A DNA stretch of 64,000 nt, taken from Oceanococcus sp. HetDA_MAG_MS8 (GTDB lineage Bacteria > Pseudomonadota > Gammaproteobacteria > Nevskiales > Oceanococcaceae). Shown one piece after another: positions 35,266 to 44,539 of the stretch; the stretch's first letter is position 1, and each line of letters begins with the position of its first letter. The notes beneath the pieces are model-generated. The model did not search any database, was not told where the DNA came from, and worked only from the letters and a program-made list of their open reading frames with translations. Made by a program: the position numbers and the translations under genes. The stretch is from positions 434,001-498,000 of the forward strand of contig JAHCMK010000001.1 in NCBI GenBank assembly GCA_019192445.1. The letters run 5' to 3'.

Positions 35266-36510
35266 TCATTGAGGCGAGAGCAAATGCTGGGCAATGGCTT
35301 CGGCGGAGGCGCAAGCACTCTCCAGCAAGGGCACGCCGCGCGCCGCATAGGAGCCGCAGAACCACAGCCGGCGTTGGCTGGGGCTTTGCCGCATGGCGGC
35401 CTGAAGACTGGCAATGGCTTTGCTGCTGCGGGTGTTGATTAAGGGGCGGGGGAATTCGGCTTCGGCCTCGATACGGCGTGGTTCGCACAAGGGGTTCCAG
35501 CTCTGGAACACGTTTTCGGCCTGGGTCTGCACCGGCAGTACGCGATTCAGCCAAATGGTGGCCATAGGGCGCTGGCCTTGGCGGTCGGCTCGAAAATTCA
35601 CGCTGCTCCAATCGCGTGATTTTTGCGGCATAAGATTGGCGTCTTTGTGCACCACCACGCGGCTGTTCACATACTCGAACTGCTGTAGCAGCTGGCGCTC
35701 GGCGCTGTGGCGCTTGGTAAGTAATGCCGCCGACACCGGGGCAGGGGTGGCCAGAATGACGTGGTCGAAGTCTTCGGCGCTGCCATCTTCGTGACGTAGC
35801 TGCACGCCTTCGGCGGTGGCCTCCACCTCAGAAACGCGGGAGTCCAGATGCAGGCTGTGCAGCTTTTGGCTGAGAGTTTGCACCACGGTATCGGCGCCGC
35901 ACACGGTGCGATGCACGGGGCTGTGGAGGATACCGCGGCGTAAGTAATCAATGACTTCGCGCGCCGGGGCCTGGCGAATATGCTGCAAGTCGCAGGTATG
36001 AATGGCGGCAAAGCTGGGGTAGAGAAACTGCTCGCAAAAGCCGCTGCTATAGCCGCGCTCGGTCAGGTAATCCTGCAGCGCCACATCGGCGCTGGGCAGC
36101 TGACTTGTGCGGTGATGAGTGAGCAGTAGACGGCCAAGATCGGTGGCGATATGGCGACCGGGCTTGCTAAGCAGGTCGCCTGCTGGCACCAGTGGCAGCG
36201 AGACTTGGGGCAGGGGGCGCCAGTTCTGGTAGCGAAAATAGCTCTGGCCCTCCACATCGCAAAAACAGGCTGAGTAATCGGTGGGCGTGGTGGCAATGCC
36301 GGCATCGGCGTATAGCGCTAGCAGGCTGGGGTAGTAGGCGGGGTAGATCACCCGCAGGGGGATATCTACGCGGGCGCCACCAAAAGAAAGGCCGTGCGCG
36401 GCCATTCCCAATCGCGGGTGGCGTTCATACAGGCTGATGTGGTGGTGTTGCCCAAGTCGGTAGGCGGCGGTCAGGCCAGACAGCCCACTGCCAATAATCG
36501 CGATTCGCAT
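35266..36510 (-). CDS. FAD-dependent amine-oxidase-fold oxidoreductase
   Basis: A 414-residue flavoprotein. The dinucleotide fold MRIAIIGSGLSGLTAAYRLGQHHHISLYERHPRLGMAAHG opens the protein and a C-terminal GSYAARGVPLLESACASAEAIA closes the FAD site. The middle resembles the COG2907-type predicted NAD/FAD-binding proteins, often found with cyclopropane-synthase-like methyltransferases and acting on lipids. Here it also pairs with a methyltransferase. It may modify an unsaturated lipid; that is inference from context. Confidence 0.85.
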   Translation of the reverse strand: MRIAIIGSGLSGLTAAYRLGQHHHISLYERHPRLGMAAHGLSFGGARVDIPLRVIYPAYYPSLLALYADAGIATTPTDYSACFCDVEGQSYFRYQNWRPLPQVSLPLVPAGDLLSKPGRHIATDLGRLLLTHHRTSQLPSADVALQDYLTERGYSSGFCEQFLYPSFAAIHTCDLQHIRQAPAREVIDYLRRGILHSPVHRTVCGADTVVQTLSQKLHSLHLDSRVSEVEATAEGVQLRHEDGSAEDFDHVILATPAPVSAALLTKRHSAERQLLQQFEYVNSRVVVHKDANLMPQKSRDWSSVNFRADRQGQRPMATIWLNRVLPVQTQAENVFQSWNPLCEPRRIEAEAEFPRPLINTRSSKAIASLQAAMRQSPSQRRLWFCGSYAARGVPLLESACASAEAIAQHLLSPQ

Positions 36511-36735
36511 GCGCCAAGGCTGCTCAGGGTGAGAGCTGGCGTCAAGTGTTTTACTAATGGCCAGGCCCTAAATGACGCGGGCACCCACTGCCAGTTCACA
36601 CACATGTGTTGCCCAAAGTGGCCGCGCAGGAGACTGGGGGGACTCCAGCCGACCATTCAGGACAAGGCATGTGATGTTGACTGGCTTTTGGCGATGGGGT
36701 GCCCGCATCCTCCGGAAAAGTGTGTGTGGTTGTAA

Positions 36736-38100
36736 TTACAGGCCGCGACCACTGATGCCGGCATACACAAACTGCGGATAGCCGGGGCTGCCGTTTTGGT
36801 CGTAGTACTCACGCATTTGCAGCTTGTAGTTGTTGCCGTCGCGGCCACGTACCACATACACCACATCGCGGGCGGAAATATGGTGGATGCCGTTGCCGTC
36901 ATCGCAGAAGCCGCTGTAGTAGTACCAGCCGAAATCGCTATCAATCCCTCCACATGCCGCGCGGCCGGTGTTCTCGGCTGGGGGCTGAGTCACCATGGCC
37001 AGGCCGGAATCGGTGTCTTGATGGAAGTTGGCATCTGCCGGTACCCCGGCAAGGGCTGCGTAATCTTCGCGCAGCATGTCGTGAATGCCGACATTGGCCG
37101 GGCCAGAGGAGCCTCCGTTGAGTTTGATGTCGGTACGCCGGAAAGCCAGATCCCAGTTGCTGTCGGCATTATCGGGCTGTACCTGCACGGCGTTGAGCAG
37201 GTCGATGTACACCCACAGCTGCTCATCGGAAGCATTGGCGGTGACTCGCTGGCTTTGGCCATCTCCGGCATCGGTAAATTCCACCCGGCCTTGGGGTGCC
37301 GGGCCGCCCTCGGCAGCCGCCGAGCTACACTCGCGCCCGCTGATTTGGTCTAGATCAAAAGCCGGAAAGCCGGGGTTGCCTTGGGCATCGTTGTAGCCGG
37401 TCATGCGCAGTTTGTAGTAACGGCATTCCACGCTGCGCATGATAAAAGCGGCGTTTTCGCGGGGGCTAATCATGTTGCCGCTGGCAGTGCCGCTGTCGCG
37501 ATACCAGCCGTAATCACCGGCGCCCGTTGCGGGGTCGGGTTCCTGGTCGGCCGCGGGAACACGTGTCATGGCGTAGTTGATGTCACCACCGCCGAGCAGT
37601 GGCGGCAGGCCCGGAATCAAGGCCTCTAGCGGGCCCTCTTCGGTGGTGTCGGTGACATACTCCACCGCGCCGGGTGGTGGTGCTTGTGTGATGTCTTCCC
37701 AGGGATAGGGTGTGCCTTCGGGCTCCTTATCGCCGTAAACCACCACCTCTTGGCCATTGGGGTTGCCGCTGGCGCCGCCATTCAAGGCGATGTTGCTGCC
37801 GTTAAAGGCCAGGTCCCAGTCCTCACTTTGGGCCGGGTCGGCGGGAAACACCTGGGTTTGGCTTTCCAGATCCAGGTAAATCCAGGTGTCGCTATTGGCA
37901 CTGACCACGCCACTGACAAAGCCATTGGGGTTCTGGGAAATTTGGATTTGCGGGCCGCCGCGTTGGGAAAGTGGTGGGAGGTCGTCCGATTGACCCAGAG
38001 CAGGATCGCTGCCCGTGCCCACGGGGGAAATGTCACCTGCGCAGGCGACGATAAACAGTGAGGACAGCAGGGCCAGGAATGGGGGAGTGTGTTGGCTCAT
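36736..38100 (-). CDS. HmuY-family heme-binding-type lipoprotein with two domains
   Basis: A 454-residue exported lipoprotein: signal peptide PFLALLSSLFIVAC with the lipobox cysteine near residue 20. Two HmuY-like domains follow in tandem, each with the same landmarks: WIYLDLESQTQV / WVYIDLLNAVQV, DWDLAFNGSNIALNGGASG / NWDLAFRRTDIKLNGGSSG, and YYKLRMTGYNDAQGNPGFPAF / NYKLQMREYYDQNGSPGYPQF. Single-domain HmuY captures heme for its TonB receptor. Here the domain is duplicated. Its ATG overlaps the receptor stop codon, so the two are translated together. Confidence 0.88.
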   Translation of the reverse strand: MSQHTPPFLALLSSLFIVACAGDISPVGTGSDPALGQSDDLPPLSQRGGPQIQISQNPNGFVSGVVSANSDTWIYLDLESQTQVFPADPAQSEDWDLAFNGSNIALNGGASGNPNGQEVVVYGDKEPEGTPYPWEDITQAPPPGAVEYVTDTTEEGPLEALIPGLPPLLGGGDINYAMTRVPAADQEPDPATGAGDYGWYRDSGTASGNMISPRENAAFIMRSVECRYYKLRMTGYNDAQGNPGFPAFDLDQISGRECSSAAAEGGPAPQGRVEFTDAGDGQSQRVTANASDEQLWVYIDLLNAVQVQPDNADSNWDLAFRRTDIKLNGGSSGPANVGIHDMLREDYAALAGVPADANFHQDTDSGLAMVTQPPAENTGRAACGGIDSDFGWYYYSGFCDDGNGIHHISARDVVYVVRGRDGNNYKLQMREYYDQNGSPGYPQFVYAGISGRGL

Positions 38101-40079
38101 AGCAGCTCCTTACGAATTTCGATGAGGAATTGACGGGGGGCGATGGGTAAAAACTGGGCGTCACCGGCATCCAGCAGGTTTTCTCCGCCGGCTGCGAGGG
38201 TCCACCCTGGAAGCAGGCTCTTGGGTTGCCATTCCAAGCGCAGGTCCAGCAGGGTGTAGTCGGGCGCCGTACCCGCCGCGGTGGGTGGGCCGCCACTGTC
38301 TAGCTCCAAGTTGAAGATCCGCTCGTCCACCCATTGCGAGCGGAGTACGGCTTCAAACTCGCCCACACGGTGCCGGGCCTGTAAGCCGAAGCGATGGGGT
38401 GCACGGCCACTGAGTTCGCCGCCATTGCTGCGGTTTTCGGTGCGCAGCCGGCTGTAACTGAACTCCAAGCGGGTGGCGGATTGCGGTTCCCAGGCCAGCA
38501 GGGCGTCGGCGCCGAATATGCGGGCGGTTTGCACGTTCTGGTAGGTGAAAATGGTGGGTGGGCCTGGCTCGGAGGTGACGATTTCGATGAGGTCCTCACC
38601 CAAGGTGGCGTAGGGCTGTAAGGAGAAGGTCCAGGCGTAATGGGGCATCCAGGTCCAGGCCAGCTGAAAGCTACGACTGCGTTCGGGTTGCAGATTGGGG
38701 TTGCCGTCCACGCGGTAGCCCACACTGGTGTTTTCAAAGCGCAGCAGTAGCTGTTTGAAGTCCGGTGCCCTAAAGCCTTCGCCATAGGAGGCGCGCAGGG
38801 TGTGTCTGGGGCTGGGGTCCCAGCGCAGGGCAAGTTTGGGGGTGAGGGCATCACCAAATTGGGAGTCGCGGTCATAGCGCAGACCAGACACCACGGTGAG
38901 GCCGGGGCGTAGGGCCCAATCATCTTGAAGGTATACCGCCTGCCGGTCTCGCTCCCCAGGCACGTTGAGCCGGTCGGCTTCGAGGGCTTCGAACTGGTAT
39001 TCGGCGCCAATACTCAGTGTGCGTGCGCCGAGTTGCCAATCATATTGAGCACCGGCCACAAACAGATCGTCGATGGTGCGTTCGTCCAGGGTGGCATCGG
39101 GGTTGCCATCTTGGGTTTGCACAAATTGGTCGTCGTAGCGGGAAAAGCGCAGGTTGGTTTTCAGGTCGCCGCTGTCCCACTGCCATTGCGGGCTGAGGCC
39201 TATGCGCCAGTCCTCGATACGTTTTCGGGTTTGCAGCTGGCGCCCGGCGGTACCGCTGAGGTCGCGGGCCTGGTCTTCGATATCGTATTCCAGGTTGATA
39301 TCCACATGGCTGCGCTCACCACTGAACCAGCGGCCCTGAAGCTGGCCAAAGGCGGCTTCACTGTCCAGGCCATCGCTTTGCGCGCGGCTGCCATCGATGT
39401 TGTAGCTATCTTGCTCGACCGCGCCCACGGTGGCTTCCAAGCGCAGCTTTTCCCATTCATGGCCCTGACGCAGGCTGATATCCCGCGAAAAGCTTTGCGC
39501 ACGAGCCACCAATTCACCGGGTTGCAAGGCGCCATTGGTAATGATGTTGATGACTCCGCCCAAGGCATCGGAGCCATAAAGGGCTGAGCTTGGGCCCTTC
39601 ACAATTTCGATCTGGCGGATATTCGTGGTTTTGAGCCGGCGCAGGTCCACCGCCCCATTGATACGCCCGTTGATGCGTTGGCCGTTAATCAGAATGAGCA
39701 CCGACTCGGAACTCAGACCCTGCATTTCAATGCGCGAGCCGCGCCCTGCTTGGGGCACCACGTACACGCCGGGCTCGATGCGTAGAAGCTCGTCTACGTC
39801 GGTAGCGCCGCTACGACGAATACGCTCCTGCGGAATCACCTGAACCACCACCGGGCTTTCATCCAGAGTTTTTTCGGTACGGGTACCGGTTACTACGATG
39901 GTTTGCAGTGCGACTTCCGTCGATTGACCTGCTTCCTCGCTGTCTTCCAGCGTGGATTGAGGGTCATCCGATTCCTCTAAGGCGATGGTGGCATAAGGAG
40001 CAGGCTGCGCCCCGACCATGGGGCACAACAAGGCTAGGGCGGCACCAACAGTGCCGCCCTTGAGGCAGAGTTTGATCAC
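38097..40079 (-). CDS. TonB-dependent receptor of the HmuY-linked iron/heme uptake operon
   Basis: A 660-residue outer-membrane receptor. A signal peptide (GGTVGAALALLCPMVGAQ) is followed by the TonB box region TIVVTGTRTEK. The plug domain has RIRRSGATDVDELLRIEPGVYV and IEIVKGPSSALYGSDALGGVINIIT, and the beta-barrel has the usual SYGEGFRAPDFKQLLLRF near residue 435. The start is a GTG overlapping the DUF6607 stop (GTGA). Cargo is inferred to be heme or an iron complex from the HmuY partner and the Fur-like box upstream. Confidence 0.92.
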   Translation of the reverse strand: MIKLCLKGGTVGAALALLCPMVGAQPAPYATIALEESDDPQSTLEDSEEAGQSTEVALQTIVVTGTRTEKTLDESPVVVQVIPQERIRRSGATDVDELLRIEPGVYVVPQAGRGSRIEMQGLSSESVLILINGQRINGRINGAVDLRRLKTTNIRQIEIVKGPSSALYGSDALGGVINIITNGALQPGELVARAQSFSRDISLRQGHEWEKLRLEATVGAVEQDSYNIDGSRAQSDGLDSEAAFGQLQGRWFSGERSHVDINLEYDIEDQARDLSGTAGRQLQTRKRIEDWRIGLSPQWQWDSGDLKTNLRFSRYDDQFVQTQDGNPDATLDERTIDDLFVAGAQYDWQLGARTLSIGAEYQFEALEADRLNVPGERDRQAVYLQDDWALRPGLTVVSGLRYDRDSQFGDALTPKLALRWDPSPRHTLRASYGEGFRAPDFKQLLLRFENTSVGYRVDGNPNLQPERSRSFQLAWTWMPHYAWTFSLQPYATLGEDLIEIVTSEPGPPTIFTYQNVQTARIFGADALLAWEPQSATRLEFSYSRLRTENRSNGGELSGRAPHRFGLQARHRVGEFEAVLRSQWVDERIFNLELDSGGPPTAAGTAPDYTLLDLRLEWQPKSLLPGWTLAAGGENLLDAGDAQFLPIAPRQFLIEIRKELL

Positions 40080-41137
40080 GGGTTGCTAGCGACCTGGGTG
40101 TTGGCCACGGGGGTGAGTACCACGGCATCACCCAGTCGAGTGTGTTCTTCCAACGCCGTGGTCATGTCGCTATTCCAGTCTTCCGGCCCTTCGACTTGAC
40201 CGGCGTAGACCAGACCCGCAATGGCGAACATCTTGCCCCAGAGGGTGCGCTCGTCTTTGCTCACGGCTAGTTGAACGGGTTGCGAACCATCCATCTGGGT
40301 GTTCCACCAGGCTCGTACGTCCGCCCAGAAGCTGTTCGTTTTGTCCCAGTAGTCGTATCCGGCTTGCATGTCGTGTGCGTCGCTGCGCACATAGGCGTTG
40401 AAGCCGCGTTCCCGGGCTAGAACATCGCTGGTGACGCTGTCGCCCTCGCGTGGATGCAGTACGCGCTTCATGTTGTCTTGTTCATGCAGCCAACCAGCGG
40501 GTGTGAGCAGGTGCACGTTGCGGGCGACCAGAACGTCGTAGTCATCCCGTTTGGTCCATTCCCGGCGGGGTAGGGGGCGACCGGTTTCGTCGCCTTCCCA
40601 GCGCGACCAATTGTCACCATGGTGCCAACGGCCAACGCTTTGGTAACGGGGGCTATCATCCACTTGCCACACCGTTTGCACCCAGGCACCACGGGATTGG
40701 GCCTCGCTCAGTTCTTCGGGCACCCAGGTTTGATGGCCATCAATAGGACCAAGGTAGCGGTAGACCACCTCCCGCTCGTAGTGCCAGTCTTGACGCCAAT
40801 GCTTAACCACACTGCCGTCTTCGCCGGTGACCAAGATGTGCTGCAGAGAAATAAACTCCGGCTCGCTCTCCAACACCGTGACGATCTCGGTGGCGGTAGC
40901 GTGGTAGGGCTTTTTCAGCTCATAGCCGGGCGTCAGCGCGGCTGTCTCTTCAAAGCGAAAGTCCACATCAAACTCACCCACCATGGCGAGGATGGCGGCG
41001 CGGTCTTGTTCACGCTTGGTGTCAGATGCGGTGTCTTGGCTACCTTGCGGCAGTACGGCGCATGCGCTGAGTACAGCGGTTAGGGCAAGTGCACCAGCAC
41101 TACGGAGCAGTGCTTGGCGGCGGGAAAAGGTGGGCAT
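40076..41137 (-). CDS. DUF6607-family lipoprotein
   Basis: A 353-residue exported protein that heads the HmuY/TonB-receptor operon. The N-terminus FSRRQALLRSAGALALTAVLSAC combines a twin-arginine-like SRRQALL with a lipobox, so Tat export followed by lipidation is possible. The body is rich in Trp, Asp and His (HWRQDWHYEREVVYRYLGP, GRWHHGDNWSRWEGDETGRPLPRREW) as in DUF6607, a family seen beside heme/iron receptors. Function is unknown. Start 41137 has GGGGAG 7 bp upstream. A TTG at 41167 is rejected. Confidence 0.85.
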   Translation of the reverse strand: MPTFSRRQALLRSAGALALTAVLSACAVLPQGSQDTASDTKREQDRAAILAMVGEFDVDFRFEETAALTPGYELKKPYHATATEIVTVLESEPEFISLQHILVTGEDGSVVKHWRQDWHYEREVVYRYLGPIDGHQTWVPEELSEAQSRGAWVQTVWQVDDSPRYQSVGRWHHGDNWSRWEGDETGRPLPRREWTKRDDYDVLVARNVHLLTPAGWLHEQDNMKRVLHPREGDSVTSDVLARERGFNAYVRSDAHDMQAGYDYWDKTNSFWADVRAWWNTQMDGSQPVQLAVSKDERTLWGKMFAIAGLVYAGQVEGPEDWNSDMTTALEEHTRLGDAVVLTPVANTQVASNP

Positions 41138-41168
41138 GTGTCGGCTCCCCAATAAAGCAAATGGCAAT

Positions 41169-41187
41169 AGGAACGATTCGCATTATA
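41169..41187 (-). promoter_or_regulatory. Fur-like box upstream of the HmuY operon
   Basis: On the minus strand TATAATGCGAATCGTTCCT matches the 19-bp Fur consensus at 12 positions. It lies 32-50 bp before the DUF6607 start codon, where a Fur-repressed promoter would be expected. Confidence 0.6.
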
Positions 41188-41299
41188 AGTACGCCGTTAT
41201 GCTGTTGCAAAGCGCCGGTGTTCATATGCTTAGAACAAATGACACAGGATGGTTATAGGAACCTTTCGGAATAAGAGACAAGGCTCTACAATTCGCCCC

Positions 41300-42076
41300 A
41301 TGGATAAATTTCGTCGCGAGCGCGTGCTGAGCGTTCATCATTGGAATGAAGACCTTTTTAGCTTCCGGACGACGCGGGATCCCGGCCTGCGCTTTGAGAA
41401 CGGCCAATTCATCATGGTCGGCTTGGAGCATGAGGGCCGGCCGCTCATGCGGGCTTACTCCATCGCCAGTGCCAACTGGGAGGAGGAGCTAGAGTTCTTC
41501 AGCATTAAAGTCCAGGACGGGCCACTTACCTCCAAGCTGCAGCATATCCAGGTGGGTGACGAGATCATGCTCTCGAAGAAACCCACAGGGACCCTGCTGA
41601 TCTCCGACCTCAATCCCGGGCCGCGCCTGTATTTGCTGGCCACCGGTACCGGTCTAGCGCCGTTTATCTCCATCATCAAAGACCCGGAGACCTACGAGCG
41701 CTTCGAGACCGTGATTGTTACGCACGGCGTGCGCCGGGTGTCGGATCTGGCCTATCACGACTTCATCACCAAAGAGCTGCCCGAACACGAGTACCTCGGT
41801 GAGATGGTGCGCAAACAGTTGCGTTATTACCCCACGGTCACGCGGGAGCCTTATCGCCATCAAGGCCGGCTGACCGAGCTGCTAGCCACTGGGAAAATGT
41901 GCAAAGACCTGGGCTTGCCCCCGATTAACCCCGAACATGATCGGGCCATGATTTGCGGCAGCCCCAGCATGCTGGCCGATTTCCGCCACATTCTGGACGA
42001 GCACGGGTTTCAGGTGTCCAAGTTCATTGGCGATACGGGCGACTACGTTTACGAGCGGGCCTTTGTCGAGAGCTAG
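41300..42076 (+). CDS. fpr: Ferredoxin/flavodoxin-NADP+ reductase
   Basis: A 258-residue FAD enzyme that exchanges electrons between NADPH and ferredoxin or flavodoxin, often induced by oxidative or iron stress. The FAD motif is RAYSIAS, the NADP loops are LLATGTGLAPFISII and THGVRRVSDLAY, and CGSPSML plus the short VYERAFVES tail mark the bacterial subclass I (Azotobacter/Rhodobacter) type. Start at ATG 41300; the longer frame to 41249 has no support. It is divergent from the Fur-box operon. Confidence 0.93.
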   Translation: MDKFRRERVLSVHHWNEDLFSFRTTRDPGLRFENGQFIMVGLEHEGRPLMRAYSIASANWEEELEFFSIKVQDGPLTSKLQHIQVGDEIMLSKKPTGTLLISDLNPGPRLYLLATGTGLAPFISIIKDPETYERFETVIVTHGVRRVSDLAYHDFITKELPEHEYLGEMVRKQLRYYPTVTREPYRHQGRLTELLATGKMCKDLGLPPINPEHDRAMICGSPSMLADFRHILDEHGFQVSKFIGDTGDYVYERAFVES

Positions 42077-42102
42077 GGGACACTAGGTCTTAGACGCAGT
42101 CC

Positions 42103-42816
42103 ATGTCCGCACTCTGGCAACGGCGCTGCCGGGCTTTGCATCGCGGGCTCGCTGCCGTGGTTGGCGTGCAGTTGCTATTTTGGGTACTCGGCGGTCTAAC
42201 CATGGCCAGCCTGAACCTAGAGCGTGTGCGAGGGGCTGACCGCCGCGCCCAGCAGCCGCAAGCCAGCCTGAACTGGGAGCACATTCTTACTCCGGAAATA
42301 GCCTTAAAGCGAGCGGGTGTTACGGAGCCAGTGCAGTCCTTGCATCTGGAAACGCGTTTGAATCAGCCGCTTTACCTTGCCAATGCGAATCAGCAGCGTT
42401 GGCTGATTCACGCGGAAGATGCTCAGCTGTGGTCTCCACTGAGCGAGGAACGTGCGGTGGCAGTAGCCCTCGCGGATTATTCTGCATCGGCCACTGTGGA
42501 AAAGGTGGAATGGGTGGAGACGGCTGGCACCGAATACCGGGGGCGCGAGCTACCCTTATGGAAAGTGCAACTGACGGACGCACGTAGAACGGCTTTGTAT
42601 GTCGACCCCTTCAGTGCAGAAGTCGTCGCGCGGCGGAATCGTTATTGGCGGATATTCGACTGGATGTGGATGCTCCACATCATGGATTACCGCCAGCGTG
42701 ATGACTTCAATCATCCGCTACTCGTGGTATTTGCGGGTACGACTCTGGCCTTTGTCGTCAGTGGTGCCAGCCTTTTGTTCTTTGCCTGGCGACGGGGCCG
42801 AAACAAACCCGCTTAG
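42103..42816 (+). CDS. PepSY-type membrane protein
   Basis: A 237-residue protein with an N-terminal transmembrane helix (HRGLAAVVGVQLLFWVLGGLTMA), a periplasmic region of ~150 residues and a C-terminal helix (PLLVVFAGTTLAFVVSGASLLFFAW). The region before the last helix, YVDPFSAEVVARRNRYWRIFDWMWMLHIMDY, is the usual end of PepSY-associated membrane proteins of the PiuB/iron-regulated group. It follows fpr by 26 bp, so a redox or ferric-reductase role near the iron operon is plausible but unproven. Confidence 0.8.
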   Translation: MSALWQRRCRALHRGLAAVVGVQLLFWVLGGLTMASLNLERVRGADRRAQQPQASLNWEHILTPEIALKRAGVTEPVQSLHLETRLNQPLYLANANQQRWLIHAEDAQLWSPLSEERAVAVALADYSASATVEKVEWVETAGTEYRGRELPLWKVQLTDARRTALYVDPFSAEVVARRNRYWRIFDWMWMLHIMDYRQRDDFNHPLLVVFAGTTLAFVVSGASLLFFAWRRGRNKPA

Positions 42817-42879
42817 CTGACGCCAAGCCCTCGCTGAGGGCAGCGTACTGTCGTCGATTGGTCACATCCAGGCTTTAGC

Positions 42880-43920
42880 ATGGCCACCATGGCATCTGCG
42901 CAAAACTCTCACCCTTCGGCTCCTCCCGTTGTTGGGAAGCTCATCCTTGCTCTTGTTTCAGCGCTGAGTCTATTTGCGTGTGGAGGAGGGCGTCCTGCGG
43001 ATGGGGAGGCTGTGGTGCTAGACCTCAATCAGCCACGCGTCATGACTTTTAATGCGGGCACCCCCGATTGCGACGACAATAGCAATGCCGATTACAGCTG
43101 TGCCGACGCCGACACTGCCAGTGAATGGTATGGAACGGGGCTCGCCCATCTGGCGTTGATCGCGGACGTCAAAGCGTTCATGGCGATCCAAAAACCAGCT
43201 GTGGTGGCCTTACAGGAAGTCTTCCACCCGCCTCTTTGTGCTGAAATTCCGCCGGAGCATCATGCCGGCTTCATCTGTGAGCGTTGGCAGTCTGGGGACC
43301 CCAGCGTTGCTCAAGAAATACTAGGGCCGGAGTATCAGGTGGCTTGTCATCAAAACCGTCCGGATAAATGCGCCGCTGTACATAACTCTTTCGGTCGCTT
43401 TGAAGGCTGTTCCACGGCTTTGTGTCTGAATGGCTTGGACGGTGGGCAGAGTGATGATTGCGGGGGTGGCACAAGGGTTGGGCGCGGACGCATTCTGCGA
43501 CGAGATGGTCAGGCGCTCACCCTGGTGAGCGTGCACGGGACCTCTGGGGTCACACTGGAGGATCAAAGCTGCCGCGTGGAGCAGTTTGAGCAAATCTTCG
43601 TAGACCTTTTAGATGGCAGTGGTCAGCCCGCGGTTGGTGGGGTGGAGAACCTCGTCATGGGAGATCTGAACACCGACCCTGGTCGTTTTGCCTTGATTGA
43701 CGCAAGTGCTGCGCGCTGGAATGAATTTGTTGGGCCCAACCTGCCGTTCCAAATGGTGACGCCCGTGGGGCTACTGTCCACGCCCACCTACCTGAATCTG
43801 ATCAACATCGACCACATCGCTAGCGATGCTTACTCCGGTGATTGCTTTGTTGGGGTGCCCAGCGATGAAACCGCTTTTGATCATCAACCCATCATCTGTG
43901 ACCTGAACCCCAGGCAATGA
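42880..43920 (+). CDS. Endonuclease/exonuclease/phosphatase-fold lipoprotein
   Basis: A 346-residue protein with a signal peptide ending LVSALSLFAC, so a lipoprotein. The EEP fold is shown by MTFNAGT, the metal-binding ALQEVF, MGDLNTDP and the final INIDHIASDA ... AFDHQPIIC. An exported member could be a nuclease, sphingomyelinase-like phosphodiesterase or phosphatase. Seven or more cysteines in the mature part suggest disulfides outside the cytoplasm. An in-frame ATG at 42889 is an alternative start. Confidence 0.82.
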   Translation: MATMASAQNSHPSAPPVVGKLILALVSALSLFACGGGRPADGEAVVLDLNQPRVMTFNAGTPDCDDNSNADYSCADADTASEWYGTGLAHLALIADVKAFMAIQKPAVVALQEVFHPPLCAEIPPEHHAGFICERWQSGDPSVAQEILGPEYQVACHQNRPDKCAAVHNSFGRFEGCSTALCLNGLDGGQSDDCGGGTRVGRGRILRRDGQALTLVSVHGTSGVTLEDQSCRVEQFEQIFVDLLDGSGQPAVGGVENLVMGDLNTDPGRFALIDASAARWNEFVGPNLPFQMVTPVGLLSTPTYLNLINIDHIASDAYSGDCFVGVPSDETAFDHQPIICDLNPRQ

Positions 43921-43942
43921 AGGTTTGGCGCCAATTCATCCT

Positions 43943-44371
43943 CTAGGGAAGAACGCTCGCTTGGGAGTTTGTCCGCGGCAGCATGCGCGAGGCATACCAG
44001 CATCCGTCTCCGGAGTAGCGATACAGGCGCTGAGGTTGCAGGCGCCCATGTTGCCAAGGATGACTGCGCTGCCGCCACGGTAGACGAATACGAAAGGGGT
44101 TTCGGTTCAGAGTTTCTAAGCATGCGGCTTGGGTATCCAAGCCCACCCAGGTTAAAGACTCGAAGAACAGTTGCACCGGGGGGGAGAGCTGATCCCAGGA
44201 AGCCAATTGCTGTTCGGACCAAGCTGCACCGACCGAATTCGGGCCAGCCTCATCCAAGCGCAGCAGCTGCGCGCCCAGAAGCAGTTGCAAAGTTTGACCA
44301 TGGCAGCCCAAGTTATCCGGGCAGGCGCTCAGGTTAGTAATGATCAGACTCTGTTCTGGGGATCTTGGCAT
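43943..44371 (-). CDS. Hypothetical protein
   Basis: A 142-residue frame beginning MPRSPEQSLIITNLSACPD. I recognise no family. Its amino-acid balance (hydrophobic LQLLLGAQLLRL, Trp-rich C-terminus) looks like a real soluble protein, and it fills the gap between two convergent genes, but an overlapping plus-strand frame of 122 codons leaves some doubt. The frame extends to 44449; the ATG at 44371 is the first plausible one. Confidence 0.45.
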   Translation of the reverse strand: MPRSPEQSLIITNLSACPDNLGCHGQTLQLLLGAQLLRLDEAGPNSVGAAWSEQQLASWDQLSPPVQLFFESLTWVGLDTQAACLETLNRNPFRIRLPWRQRSHPWQHGRLQPQRLYRYSGDGCWYASRMLPRTNSQASVLP

Positions 44372-44539
44372 GGTCTTATTCTGCGCTTCGCATGCAAAGC
44401 AAAGGTCAAGACCATGGTCGCATGGCGAAGGTCGGGCGAGCGCTTGCAATAGAGATTAACGGCCACGCAAGCCAAGGTTAGCCTGTGCCATTGGCCATAA
44501 TGCCTCTAAGGCAGCAGTTGAACCGCCCCTAGTTTGGTT

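Noticed and set aside
36577-36706. GCGGGCACCC and GGGTGCCCGC as a distant inverted repeat between the HmuY gene and the FAD oxidoreductase gene
   Set aside because: Only 10 bp separated by 110 bp in GC-rich DNA, with no transposase or duplicated target; chance is a fair explanation.
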